Below are positions 1 through 9,289 of a stretch of 64,000 nucleotides of DNA, one piece after another. Every line of letters starts with the position of its first letter. Within the stretch, counting starts at the first letter, position 1. The notes under the pieces are model-generated. The model ran no database searches. It saw nothing but the letters and a program-made list of their open reading frames with translations, and was not told the origin of the DNA. The stretch is from positions 2,046,001-2,110,000 of the forward strand of contig NZ_UHIY01000001.1 of NCBI RefSeq assembly GCF_900460525.1, given 5' to 3'. Made by a program: the position numbers and the translations under genes. The DNA comes from Yersinia kristensenii (GTDB lineage Bacteria > Pseudomonadota > Gammaproteobacteria > Enterobacterales > Enterobacteriaceae).

Positions 1-2
1 AC

Positions 3-3000
3 TATGGCCTGACCAGCAGTGACGGTAGCACCGGCACGGGGTTGTACGTCAATTACACCCTCAAAGCGCTAGAACTGTTAACCAGCGGCAATAATGCCTT
101 ATTGCTGGCAACGGAAAGTGGAGCGACGGCTAATCGGGTATTGAATGCGACTTTGTCGGGCAGCGGCGGTTTGCAGGTAGATGCCAGTAATGGCGCGCTG
201 ACATTGGCGAATAGCACGAATACTTACAGCGGGGCGACCACGGTCAATGCGGGTACGCTGATTCTGGGGGCTAACAATGCTTTTGGGCGTACCTCATTGC
301 TGAATGTGCTCAGCGGGGCTAACACCAATATTAACGGCCACAGCCAGACGGTGGGCGCACTGGCCAACGCCGGGACAGTGACATTGGGCACCGGCGGGAC
401 GTTGAGCAGCGGTTTGTTGACCAACAACAATATCCTGAATATTGCGGGCGGCACATTGAACCTGAGTACCGGCGGGGTTTCCACCACGACCGGCGGTTTA
501 ACTGGCTCCGGCATTCTCAATATTAATGGCGGCGATCTGGCTATCAGTGCCGCCAACAGCGGTTTGGCGGGGCAAACCAATATTGCCAACAGCGCCTCCG
601 CCACTCTGAGCGGCGCAGGAACACTGGGCACCAGCGCCGTCAATGTGCTCGGTAACCTGAACCTGAACGGGGCCAATGCGGTACTGGCGAATGTGCTGAG
701 CGGCAATGGCAATATCAACACCAATGCTGCAGTGACTCTGAGCGGCACCAATACTTTCAGCGGTGTGCATCATATCGGTGCCTCTGGTGCTCTGACCGTC
801 GGTCAGGCCAGTAATCTTGGGGCCTCGGCGGCGACTGTCGGGCTGGACACCGCGACCTCGCATCTGGTGCTAAAAGGGGTGAATGGCACGGTCGCCAATG
901 CGCTCATCGGTGTTGCGGGTTCGACGGTGGATGTCACCACTGGCGCGAATACCACTCTAACCGGCAATAACAGCGGGTTCCTCGGCCAGTATGCTCTGGC
1001 GGGGAACAGCAAACTGACGGTGGGCACTACCGCCAATCTGGGGGCCAGTTCCAACGTCACACTAGCGGGCACGCAGGACACGCTGGCGCTGAGTGGCTTT
1101 AACAGCACTTTCAGTAACGCGGTGACGGGCAGCGGGATATTGCAGGTGACGGGCGGTTCGAATGCCACACTGACCAACAGTAATGCGGTCGCCAATACAG
1201 TGGCGGTGGATATCGCGGATGCTACTTTGAATCTGGATGATATTGCGCTGTTTGATCACGCGCTAACGGGCAACGGCACCTTGAATGTGGCGAAGAACTC
1301 GGCTAGCACGGCGTTTAACTTTGGCACCTCGGTGGGCGGGACATTCAACGGTACGGCAAATCTGACGAACTCCACTTTTGATCTTAATGGCGTGAACTCA
1401 GCGGCCCTGACGAATGCCACGCTAAAACTGTCCAGTGGCAATATGACTTCGGTGGCTGATGGTGTCCAGAATATCGGCGCACTGGCGCTGAACGGCGGGA
1501 CGATGCTGTTCAATCACATGGTGGATAACGCCGGGGTGATTTCCTCTGAAGGGACTTTCGCGGCGAATAGTATCAATACTACCGGTGGGGGAAATGTTCG
1601 GGTCAATTTACCTGTCACTCTTGCACCAAGTCTTGATGGTTTGCCGGTGATGGAGCTGGATGAGGGCGAAATAATTGTTAAGTTGGGCACCGGGGCTGCT
1701 ACCGGTTCCGGGCGCGAATTGACACTGACTGATCAGAACGGTGGTCCAATAAGTGCTGTTTTCTATCAGGGTGTCTATAACCCAGGAGGGGGCAATGCTG
1801 CGGCGATCGGTTCATTTAATTACGGCCTGACGACCGGGAATGTTTATGACGGTCTGTATGTTAATTATGGGCTGACAGGATTAGAGCTACAGAGCACCGG
1901 CAATGATGCTTTAATCTTGACGGCAACGCTGGCTAACAATGGTAAACAATCTAACGATTTGTCTACCCAGATTAGCGGCAGTGGTGATTTGGCGTTTGTT
2001 TCCGCAAATGACGGCAGCATCGCCTCGTTATCGAATGCGACCAATAATTACACTGGGGCCACGTGGGTGCGTTCAGGGATTTTACGTCTGAATGCCAATT
2101 CTGCGCTGGGACAAACCTCGCAGTTGGCGATGAGCAATACCACCACCGTGGATCTCAATGGGACTCAGCAAACGGTGGGCCAATTAACCACGGAAACGGG
2201 CAGCACCCTGAATTTCAATAATGGCAAATTAGCAGTAACCAACGGCGGCCAGGTGGATGGTGCGCTTAGCGGTGCAGGGGAGCTGGCTCTGAGCGGCGGT
2301 TCACTCAGTATTACGCAAGGGAATACCGGCTTTACCGGTAGCACGGACATTGCCAACGGTGCCACAGCACATCTGTATCAGGCTCAAGGTCTGGGAAGCG
2401 GGGTGATTAATAATAACGGTGTTCTTAACCTGGATAATACCACCGGCGTATTGTTGAACAACCTGACTGGTGCCAGTGGTAACGCCCAACTGACGAACAA
2501 TGCCAATATCCGATTGACGGGAGATAACAGCGGCTATTCGGGCTTATTCAGCACGGATGCCGGGGCTATTTTGACGGCGAATAGCGCCCAAAATCTTGGG
2601 AATAGCCGAATCGCCAACAGTGGTGAGTTGATTCTGGATACGGCGTCAGTATGGGAGTTGACTAACACTATCACCGGGAGTGGCGCGCTGATTAAACGTG
2701 GTAGCGGAACGGTTAAAATTGAAGGAAGCACTGTCAATGCTGGCCAGACCACCATTGAGAATGGATTACTGCAATTGGGCAGTTTACCAGTGATATCGGC
2801 GCTTTATGTGGAAGAATCACCGTTAGCGCGTTCATTGTCAGTCTCGCTGGCCTCGACTATCGCCAATCTGACCAGCAATGTGCTGATTACCACCACCGGT
2901 TCATTAGGTGGCTACGGTAAGGTGACCGGGAATGTTGAAAACAACGGCAGCCTGATTATGCCGAATGCTTTAACCGGCGGTGATTTTGGAACATTTACCA

Positions 3001-4280
3001 TTGACGGTAATTATACCGGTAATAATGGCACAGTGGTCTTCAATACCGTTCTGGCGGGGGATTCGTCAAACAGTGACCGGCTATTGATTACCGGTAATAC
3101 CGCAGGGCAGAGTTATGTCACAGTGAATAACATTGGCGGTAATGGTGGACGGACGTCTGACGGTATCAAAATTATCAATGTTGGCGGTGATTCGGCAGGG
3201 CAATTTACCCTTAATGGCCGTGCGGTTGCGGGCGCATATGAGTATTTCTTGTATCAGGGCAGCATTAGCTCGCCAACCGATGGCGACTGGTATTTGCGTA
3301 CTCAAGTCGATGAGCGCCGTCCAGAGCCGGCCAGTTACACTGCAAACTTAGCTGCGGCGAACGCCATGTTTGTCACCACTTTGGCCGACCGTGCAGGGGA
3401 AACACTGTACACCGATGTCTTCACTGGCGAAGAGAAAACCACCAGCCTGTGGATACGCAATGAAGGCACTCATAATCGTTCCCGTGATGACAGTGGTGAA
3501 TTGAAAACTCAAGATAACCGCTATGTCATGCAGCTCGGAGGGGATGTAGCGCAATGGAGTCGTAACGCGCAAGATTTGTGGCGTGTCGGTGTGATGGCGG
3601 GTTATGCCAATAGCAGCAGCTCTAGTGTGGCACAGGTGACGGGTTATCGCTCCAATGGCTCGGTTGATGGTTACAGTGTCGGGATGTATGGCACATGGTT
3701 TGCTAATAGTCAGGAAAATACCGGTGCTTACGTTGATTCGTGGCTGCAATATAGTTGGTTTAACAACCAGGTTGATGGGCAGGATCTCACCACCGAGAAA
3801 TATGACTCGAAAGGTTTTACCGCTGCGGTTGAGAGCGGTTATATCTTTAAAGTGGGGGAAAGTGCTTATAGTCACTTCTTTATCCAGCCGAAAGCTCAGG
3901 TCGTGTGGATGGGCGTAAAAGCAGATTCTCATACCGAAACCAATGGCACCTTGGTCACCGGTGAGGGGAATAATAATATTCAAACCCGTTTGGGCGCGAA
4001 AGCTTTCATTAGCCCGATTCAGTCTGCCAATAAGGCGAAAGAGCCAGCGTTTAAACCTTACGTTGAAGCTAGTTGGGTTCACAATACGAAAGATTTCGGC
4101 ACGACATTAGATGGCATAACGGTGAAACAAGCGGGGGCCGCTAATATTGCCGAATTGAAATTGGGTGTTGAAGGCCAGATAAATAAAAAGCTGAACCTGT
4201 GGGGGAATGTTGGCCAGCAACTGGGTAATAATGGCTACAGTGATACCAGTATCACGTTAGGCGTTAAATATAATTTCTAA
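3..4280 (+). CDS. Autotransporter (type Va), 5' end missing
   Basis: The reading frame is open from base 3, so the gene begins left of the window; at least 1425 codons are seen. The passenger is rich in Gly, Asn, Thr and Ser and is built from autotransporter-associated beta-strand repeats (GALTLANSTNTYSGATTVNAG near base 200 is typical). It should fold as a long beta-helix at the cell surface. A 606-codon unit is duplicated: the YGLT...GLYVNY...LEL segment at base 3 recurs at 1821. From about base 3350 there is an alpha-helical linker, then an autotransporter beta-barrel of about 280 residues ending in the C-terminal Phe (YNF) expected of outer-membrane proteins. The signal peptide is outside the window. 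It probably acts as an adhesin or aggregation factor; the exact Yap-type name cannot be given. Confidence 0.92.
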   Translation, partial: YGLTSSDGSTGTGLYVNYTLKALELLTSGNNALLLATESGATANRVLNATLSGSGGLQVDASNGALTLANSTNTYSGATTVNAGTLILGANNAFGRTSLLNVLSGANTNINGHSQTVGALANAGTVTLGTGGTLSSGLLTNNNILNIAGGTLNLSTGGVSTTTGGLTGSGILNINGGDLAISAANSGLAGQTNIANSASATLSGAGTLGTSAVNVLGNLNLNGANAVLANVLSGNGNINTNAAVTLSGTNTFSGVHHIGASGALTVGQASNLGASAATVGLDTATSHLVLKGVNGTVANALIGVAGSTVDVTTGANTTLTGNNSGFLGQYALAGNSKLTVGTTANLGASSNVTLAGTQDTLALSGFNSTFSNAVTGSGILQVTGGSNATLTNSNAVANTVAVDIADATLNLDDIALFDHALTGNGTLNVAKNSASTAFNFGTSVGGTFNGTANLTNSTFDLNGVNSAALTNATLKLSSGNMTSVADGVQNIGALALNGGTMLFNHMVDNAGVISSEGTFAANSINTTGGGNVRVNLPVTLAPSLDGLPVMELDEGEIIVKLGTGAATGSGRELTLTDQNGGPISAVFYQGVYNPGGGNAAAIGSFNYGLTTGNVYDGLYVNYGLTGLELQSTGNDALILTATLANNGKQSNDLSTQISGSGDLAFVSANDGSIASLSNATNNYTGATWVRSGILRLNANSALGQTSQLAMSNTTTVDLNGTQQTVGQLTTETGSTLNFNNGKLAVTNGGQVDGALSGAGELALSGGSLSITQGNTGFTGSTDIANGATAHLYQAQGLGSGVINNNGVLNLDNTTGVLLNNLTGASGNAQLTNNANIRLTGDNSGYSGLFSTDAGAILTANSAQNLGNSRIANSGELILDTASVWELTNTITGSGALIKRGSGTVKIEGSTVNAGQTTIENGLLQLGSLPVISALYVEESPLARSLSVSLASTIANLTSNVLITTTGSLGGYGKVTGNVENNGSLIMPNALTGGDFGTFTIDGNYTGNNGTVVFNTVLAGDSSNSDRLLITGNTAGQSYVTVNNIGGNGGRTSDGIKIINVGGDSAGQFTLNGRAVAGAYEYFLYQGSISSPTDGDWYLRTQVDERRPEPASYTANLAAANAMFVTTLADRAGETLYTDVFTGEEKTTSLWIRNEGTHNRSRDDSGELKTQDNRYVMQLGGDVAQWSRNAQDLWRVGVMAGYANSSSSSVAQVTGYRSNGSVDGYSVGMYGTWFANSQENTGAYVDSWLQYSWFNNQVDGQDLTTEKYDSKGFTAAVESGYIFKVGESAYSHFFIQPKAQVVWMGVKADSHTETNGTLVTGEGNNNIQTRLGAKAFISPIQSANKAKEPAFKPYVEASWVHNTKDFGTTLDGITVKQAGAANIAELKLGVEGQINKKLNLWGNVGQQLGNNGYSDTSITLGVKYNF

Positions 4281-4305
4281 CGGGAATTAATAGTTATCAA
4301 TAACT

Positions 4306-4338
4306 AACGGCACATATCAATGGGTATGTGCCGTTTTT
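4306..4338 (+). terminator. Rho-independent terminator after the autotransporter
   Basis: An 11-bp perfect stem (AACGGCACATA at 4306-4316 with TATGTGCCGTT at 4325-4335) has an 8-nt loop and runs straight into a T tract. It lies 26 bp after the autotransporter stop codon. Confidence 0.85.
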
Positions 4339-4755
4339 TGTGATTAAACGTGTACTGGTAAATATTAATCATGAAAAAATTGGTGGTGATTTATTTTCGT
4401 TTTATATTTTTTAATTTGTCATGTCATTGGGTTATTAGTCTTACTTTCTGTTGTTTATCGATACTAAATTTAGCTAATTATCATTTTTATGGTATTTAAT
4501 ATAATGCTTAGTTAAATGGAAAATGAAATTAAATTGACGCGTTATGATTTTTGTTATAAAAAACCAAACATAAAAATATTATATTTTTCATGGCGTTAGT
4601 TTTTGTTTTTCCTTTGCAGGGTTTATTCGTATTTCACCCCGTTAATATTTGGCTTTATCTTCTCCCACACCACGCAATCACTCTATCGCGACAGGAAGTC
4701 ACGTGTATTTCCTGTCCGTTTTGGCCATGGCCTCTTTAAAGGGAAACGACAGGAT
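4339..4755. other. AT-rich intergenic gap
   Basis: This gap is strongly AT-rich and no gene is recognised. An in-frame ATG at 4603 would add about 51 residues to the AbgT protein, but that extension does not resemble the family and lacks a good ribosome site. The gap probably carries the promoter of the transporter gene. I see no convincing operator. Confidence 0.5.
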
Positions 4756-6312
4756 ATGTCATCAGTAGAACCGCAGGAAAACCGGCAAACCGGAATACTT
4801 AATACCATCGAGCGCATCGGTAATGCGATGCCTGATATCACCATGCTATTTATTTATGCACTGGGTGTGTGCTGGGTGCTTTCTTTTGGATTGTCATTTA
4901 TCAATTTTGATTATTATCATCCGCTGACTGGTGAGCAGATCAAAGTGACCAATATGCTGGCACCAGTTGAGCTGGTGACCTTTATTACCACCATGGTCAA
5001 AAACTTTATTAACTTCCCACCATTGGCAATTACTATTGTCGCAACACTGGGCATTGGGATTGCCGAGGGCAGTGGCTTTATTCAGGTCATGTTGAAAAAG
5101 ATGCTTAATGTGACACCCCAGCGCATTTTGACACCGGCGGTCATTTTTATTGGTGTGGTCAGCCATGTTGCATCTGATTCGGCTTATGTGATTTTAATGC
5201 CAGTATCGGCCATGATGTTTTATGCCAGTGGCCGCCATCCGCTTGCTGGAATTGCCGCGGCTTTTGCCGGGTTGGCGGGTGGATTCTCGGCCAGTTATAC
5301 CCCATCGATTATTGACCCTATCATGCAGGGTTTTACTCAGGGCGCGGCACATATTATTGACCCGAGTTATAACGTCAATGTGCTATGTAACTATTTCCTC
5401 AGCTTTGGCAGTACATTTGCCGTGATTCTGGTGTGTTGGTTTATTACTGAGAAAATTGTCGAGCCGCGGTTGATCAAGTCGATGCCCCTGAATGACGATC
5501 TCAGTGTGCTACATAACCATGATGAACTGCAAAAAGTGACTCCGCGCGAGAGCAAAGCATTTAAAAAAGCGGGGCTGACTATGCTATTGATGCTGATTGG
5601 TCTGGCGGCGGCATTGTACCCGGAGAACTCTTTATTGCGCTCACCAGAGGGGAGTTTAACCCGCCCTGACGCGCCTATCATGCAAGCCATTGTCCCGCTG
5701 CTGTTCTTCATGTTCGCCATTCCCGGCCTGATTTATGGTTTCAGCGCGGGCACCTTTAAAAGCACTAAAGATGTCACCAGCAGCATGGAAAACATCACAC
5801 GCTCATTGGTCTCGTTTTTAGTTTTCAGTTTCTTCTGCGCCCAGTTCCTATATTCATTCAGTCATTCTAATATCGGCACATTGCTCGCAATCTCGGGCGC
5901 TGACTTGTTGCGGACCTTGGCGATGCCCGCTGGATTCACTATTTTAGGGGTGATTCTACTGTCTTGCGCGTTGGATATTATTATTACTTCAGCATCGTCA
6001 AAATGGTCGATTTTGGCACCGGTATTAGTACCGATGTTGATGGCGGTAGGTATTTCGCCGGAACTGACGCAGGCCAGTTTCCGCGTCAGTTCCACTGTCA
6101 ATATCTCGACACCGATGTTTGCCTTCTATCCTTTAATCATTATGTATTGCCGCCAGTATTGCTCTAAGACTGGGGTGGGAACACTCTGCGCCATGATGCT
6201 GCCTTATACTCTTGGGCTGACAATTGTGCTCACCCTGATGCTGTATTTGTTCTGGGGATTAGGGATTCCATTAGGGTTCCAGAGCGGCTATACCTACCCG
6301 GCGACTCACTAA
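4756..6312 (+). CDS. abgT: AbgT-family transporter
   Basis: This is a 518-residue inner-membrane protein with about a dozen hydrophobic segments. It has the length (E. coli AbgT is about 510) and look of the AbgT family, including the VVSHVASDSAYVILMP and GLAGGFSASYTPSIIDP segments. The family imports p-aminobenzoyl-glutamate in E. coli, while other members export sulfonamides or antifolates. The start at 4756 (MSSVEPQENRQ) was chosen over the upstream ATG at 4603 because it matches family length and the local sequence has purine-rich AAAGGG and AGGA stretches. The next gene, a PepT-like metallopeptidase, starts 34 bp downstream, so the two are probably one operon: uptake of an amide-linked substrate, then hydrolysis. 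The substrate is inferred, not shown. Confidence 0.88.
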   Translation: MSSVEPQENRQTGILNTIERIGNAMPDITMLFIYALGVCWVLSFGLSFINFDYYHPLTGEQIKVTNMLAPVELVTFITTMVKNFINFPPLAITIVATLGIGIAEGSGFIQVMLKKMLNVTPQRILTPAVIFIGVVSHVASDSAYVILMPVSAMMFYASGRHPLAGIAAAFAGLAGGFSASYTPSIIDPIMQGFTQGAAHIIDPSYNVNVLCNYFLSFGSTFAVILVCWFITEKIVEPRLIKSMPLNDDLSVLHNHDELQKVTPRESKAFKKAGLTMLLMLIGLAAALYPENSLLRSPEGSLTRPDAPIMQAIVPLLFFMFAIPGLIYGFSAGTFKSTKDVTSSMENITRSLVSFLVFSFFCAQFLYSFSHSNIGTLLAISGADLLRTLAMPAGFTILGVILLSCALDIIITSASSKWSILAPVLVPMLMAVGISPELTQASFRVSSTVNISTPMFAFYPLIIMYCRQYCSKTGVGTLCAMMLPYTLGLTIVLTLMLYLFWGLGIPLGFQSGYTYPATH

Positions 6313-6346
6313 CCGTCTAAAAAATAAAATGAATAAGGAATAATAA

Positions 6347-7579
6347 ATGACAATCGCACTCTCAGAACAACTCACTCAACGTTTTTTCCGCTATCTGTCC
6401 GTCAGTAGTCAGAGTGACGCCGCCGCTAGCACACTGCCGAGCACGGCGGGGCAGCATAAGATGGCGCAAATGTTGGCCGATGAACTGCGGCAGTTGGGGC
6501 TGGAAGATATCGTCATTGATGAACATGCGACGGTAACTGCCCGTAAACCGGGTAACCAGCCTACAGCGCCACGTATTGGTTTTATCACTCACATTGATAC
6601 CGTTGATGTTGGTTTGTCAGCCGATATCCATCCTCAGCGCTTGCACTTTACCGGCAGCGACCTGTGCTTGAATCCGGAGCAGGGCATCTATCTGCGCACG
6701 GCGGAACACCCGGAAATTCTACGTTATCAGGATGAAGAGATTATTTTCAGCGATGGTACCAGTGTGTTGGGGGCGGATAATAAAGCGGCAGTAACGGTGG
6801 TGATGACACTGCTGGAAAACTTGAGCGCGGATGATAAGCACGGCGATATTATTGTGGCATTTGTGCCAGATGAAGAGATTGGCTTACTCGGTGCCAAAGC
6901 GCTGGATCTGGCGCGCTTTGATGTTGATTTTGCTTATACCATCGATTGCTGTGAACTGGGCGAAGTGGTGTATGAGAACTTCAATGCGGCCTCGGCGGAG
7001 ATTGATATTGTGGGTGTGACGGCACATCCCATGTCAGCCAAGAATGTGCTGATCAATCCGATTCGTGTCGCTTATGACATTATCAGTGAATTTGACCCGC
7101 AACAGACGCCAGAACACACCGAAGGGCGGGAAGGTTATGTTTGGTTCACGGATATGGTGGCTAACCCTAACAGCGCCAAACTGAAAATTGCCATTCGTGA
7201 TTTTGATAATGCTTCCTTTGCGGCCCGTAAAGCTTCAATTGGCGCGGCAGTGGCAAAGATCTCTGCCCGCTATCCACGCGCCAAGTTAAGCTATTCAGTG
7301 ACCGATGTTTACAGCAATATCAGCAATTCCATTGGTGAAGATAAAACAGCAATTGAGCTTGTTTTCTCTTCCATGGCGCAGTTGGGGATTGAGCCTAATG
7401 TCATTCCGATGCGAGGCGGGACGGATGGCGCGGCGTTATCCAGCAAAGGGTTGTTAACACCCAACTATTTCACTGGTGCGCATAACTTCCATTCGCCATT
7501 TGAATTCTTGCCAATCAGCTCCTTTGTAAAATCATATGAGTTGACGCGGACTATCTGCTTATCTGCGGCGAAAAAATAA
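6347..7579 (+). CDS. PepT-like M20 metallopeptidase
   Basis: This is a 410-residue cytoplasmic enzyme of the M20B (peptidase T) family, which cleaves the N-terminal residue from tripeptides with two zinc ions. Visible active-site elements are HIDTVD (His82, Asp84), the bridging Asp144 in GADNKAA, the catalytic PDEEIG pair Glu176/Glu177, Asp200 (TIDCCELGE), RGGTDGA near 370 and a C-terminal GAHNFHSPFE histidine. Full length is close to E. coli PepT (408). A GGAATAA stretch precedes the ATG. It follows the AbgT-type transporter by 34 bp, so its real substrate may be a small amidated or gamma-glutamyl compound rather than a general tripeptide. It could be a pepT paralogue rather than the housekeeping gene, so no symbol is given. 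Confidence 0.88.
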   Translation: MTIALSEQLTQRFFRYLSVSSQSDAAASTLPSTAGQHKMAQMLADELRQLGLEDIVIDEHATVTARKPGNQPTAPRIGFITHIDTVDVGLSADIHPQRLHFTGSDLCLNPEQGIYLRTAEHPEILRYQDEEIIFSDGTSVLGADNKAAVTVVMTLLENLSADDKHGDIIVAFVPDEEIGLLGAKALDLARFDVDFAYTIDCCELGEVVYENFNAASAEIDIVGVTAHPMSAKNVLINPIRVAYDIISEFDPQQTPEHTEGREGYVWFTDMVANPNSAKLKIAIRDFDNASFAARKASIGAAVAKISARYPRAKLSYSVTDVYSNISNSIGEDKTAIELVFSSMAQLGIEPNVIPMRGGTDGAALSSKGLLTPNYFTGAHNFHSPFEFLPISSFVKSYELTRTICLSAAKK

Positions 7580-7596
7580 GCTGTGGTTAAACGGGA

Positions 7597-7620
7597 GGGG
7601 GCGATAGATCGCTCCCTTTC
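7597..7620. terminator. Possible bidirectional terminator
   Basis: The 54-bp gap between the convergent peptidase and yjbB genes holds GGGAG...CTCCC with an inner CGAT-AG-ATCG hairpin and a short T run on the plus strand. The stem has an unpaired G run, so the call is tentative. Confidence 0.4.
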
Positions 7621-7633
7621 GCCATTTTATGGC

Positions 7634-9253
7634 TTAATCTAGTGCTTCTTCCTGCACTTCCAGCACATGATAGGCGGTTGAGCAGAACAGCGAGTTCAAA
7701 CGCTTCATATCCCCCAATAGCCCCATATGCAGACTGCTGGTTTCAATGCTCAGAACGTTTTGCTGATGCAGGCGCTCGACGTGAGCATGAGAGTAACGGC
7801 GGTTCAGCAAGCGGAAACGGTGCTTGGCACGGCGCAGACGCTTAGCATTATTGATATCTCTAGATAAAAATACCGACATGCCCAAATCAAGATTGGTGAC
7901 CAGCCGGGCATGGAGGGTATTTAATTCCTCAAACCCTTCGGCTGAAAATGGTTTGCGCGCATTGAGCGACTTGGCGGCGACATCCGAAGTCATGCGGCCA
8001 ATAATATCACCCGCCTGCTGGAGATTGACTGCGGTATCAATGATTTCCGCCCAGCGGCGTGAATCAATCTCGCCTAATTCATCTTGCTGAATTTGGGCTA
8101 AATACAGTTTTATCGCGCTATACAGCATGTCGACTTCATCTTCCAACAAGCTGACTTCATGCTTTTGTTGTTTATTCCCCTCCAACACTTCTTTAAAGCG
8201 AAACAGCATTTGCTCCAGCACGTCACCCATGCGTAGGGTTTCCCGCACGGCGTTGGCTAAGGCCAGTGACGGAGTGTCGATAGCGGTGATATCCAGATAG
8301 CGCGGTGCAAAGGGCTGGGTGGTATTGGGAGCATCACTGATCAACCGGGCACAGATACGTGCCATCACTCCCACAAATGGCAGCATCAATAAACAGCGCA
8401 GCAGGTTATAGAAAACGTGGAAGTAAATGACCACTTCGGCGGCGGGTAAACTGTGCCCGAATAGCCATTTTCCTAACATATTGACCCAAGGAACAATTAA
8501 GATACAGCCGATAACTTTAAATAGCAGGCTCCCCAGCACCACTTGGCGAGAGACGGCATTCTGCCCACGGCTGCTGATCAAGGCCAGCAATCCGCTGCCG
8601 AGATTTGAACCAATCACAATACAGAGCGCGATGTTCAGTGGCACTAAGCCGGTAGCGGCGAGTGTCGCGGTCAGTAGTACGGCAGCCAAACTGGAATAAC
8701 TGATCATGGCGAACAGCGCACCAATCAACAGGGCCAGAATGGTATCACCGGTCAGGGAGGAAAAAATGGCCTGAACTGCGGTCGCCTGTGTAATTGGCCC
8801 GGCAGCTGTAACAATCAGTTGCAGTGCCAGAATAATCAGCCCGAGGCCAATGCAGACTCGCCCCATTTGGCCCACGCGGGCTTTACGTTGGCCGAGGAAG
8901 ACGATCACCCCGCCCAAAATCAACAAGGGCGATAGCCAGGAGAGATCAAAGGTGAGCACCCGCGCCATCAGCGCTGTCCCGACATCTGCCCCTAACATAA
9001 TCACCAGCGCGGGTGACAATGAAATCAGCCCTTGCGATACAAACGAAATAACCAGCAACGCGGTTGCATTACTGCTTTGCACCAGCGCGGTGACGCCAAT
9101 CCCGGCCATAAACGCAGTCGGTTTTTTCTGGATGCTGGCGCTCAGTACCCGGCGTAAATCGGCACCATAAACTCGCATAATACCGGTGCGGACGATGTGT
9201 GTGCCCCACACCAGCAGGGCGACAGAAGAAAGCAGATGAAGCAGTGTCAGCAT
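7634..9253 (-). CDS. yjbB: Na/phosphate cotransporter family protein with PhoU-like tail
   Basis: This 539-residue inner-membrane protein matches the E. coli YjbB layout and length (543). The N-terminal half has repeated hydrophobic helices with the Na/Pi family signature TALVQSSNATA near residue 55 and a second repeat around GSNLGSGLLAL. The C-terminal 200 residues are helical and PhoU-like, ending with the RRYSHAHVERLHQQNV segment also present in YjbB. In E. coli YjbB exports phosphate when phosphate or glycerol phosphate is in excess. It lies 36 bp downstream of the nucleoside hydrolase gene on the same strand and may be cotranscribed with it. It converges with the peptidase gene. Confidence 0.9.
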   Translation of the reverse strand: MLTLLHLLSSVALLVWGTHIVRTGIMRVYGADLRRVLSASIQKKPTAFMAGIGVTALVQSSNATALLVISFVSQGLISLSPALVIMLGADVGTALMARVLTFDLSWLSPLLILGGVIVFLGQRKARVGQMGRVCIGLGLIILALQLIVTAAGPITQATAVQAIFSSLTGDTILALLIGALFAMISYSSLAAVLLTATLAATGLVPLNIALCIVIGSNLGSGLLALISSRGQNAVSRQVVLGSLLFKVIGCILIVPWVNMLGKWLFGHSLPAAEVVIYFHVFYNLLRCLLMLPFVGVMARICARLISDAPNTTQPFAPRYLDITAIDTPSLALANAVRETLRMGDVLEQMLFRFKEVLEGNKQQKHEVSLLEDEVDMLYSAIKLYLAQIQQDELGEIDSRRWAEIIDTAVNLQQAGDIIGRMTSDVAAKSLNARKPFSAEGFEELNTLHARLVTNLDLGMSVFLSRDINNAKRLRRAKHRFRLLNRRYSHAHVERLHQQNVLSIETSSLHMGLLGDMKRLNSLFCSTAYHVLEVQEEALD

Positions 9254-9289
9254 AGTGAGTCTCAGTGGCGGTGAATAGCTCCGATCAAA

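Noticed and set aside
3348..4082. 244-residue open frame on the minus strand inside the autotransporter barrel
   Set aside because: It lies antisense to a clear coding region, has no family resemblance and follows from codon bias. Other long minus-strand frames inside this gene (for example 224-751) are the same kind of shadow.
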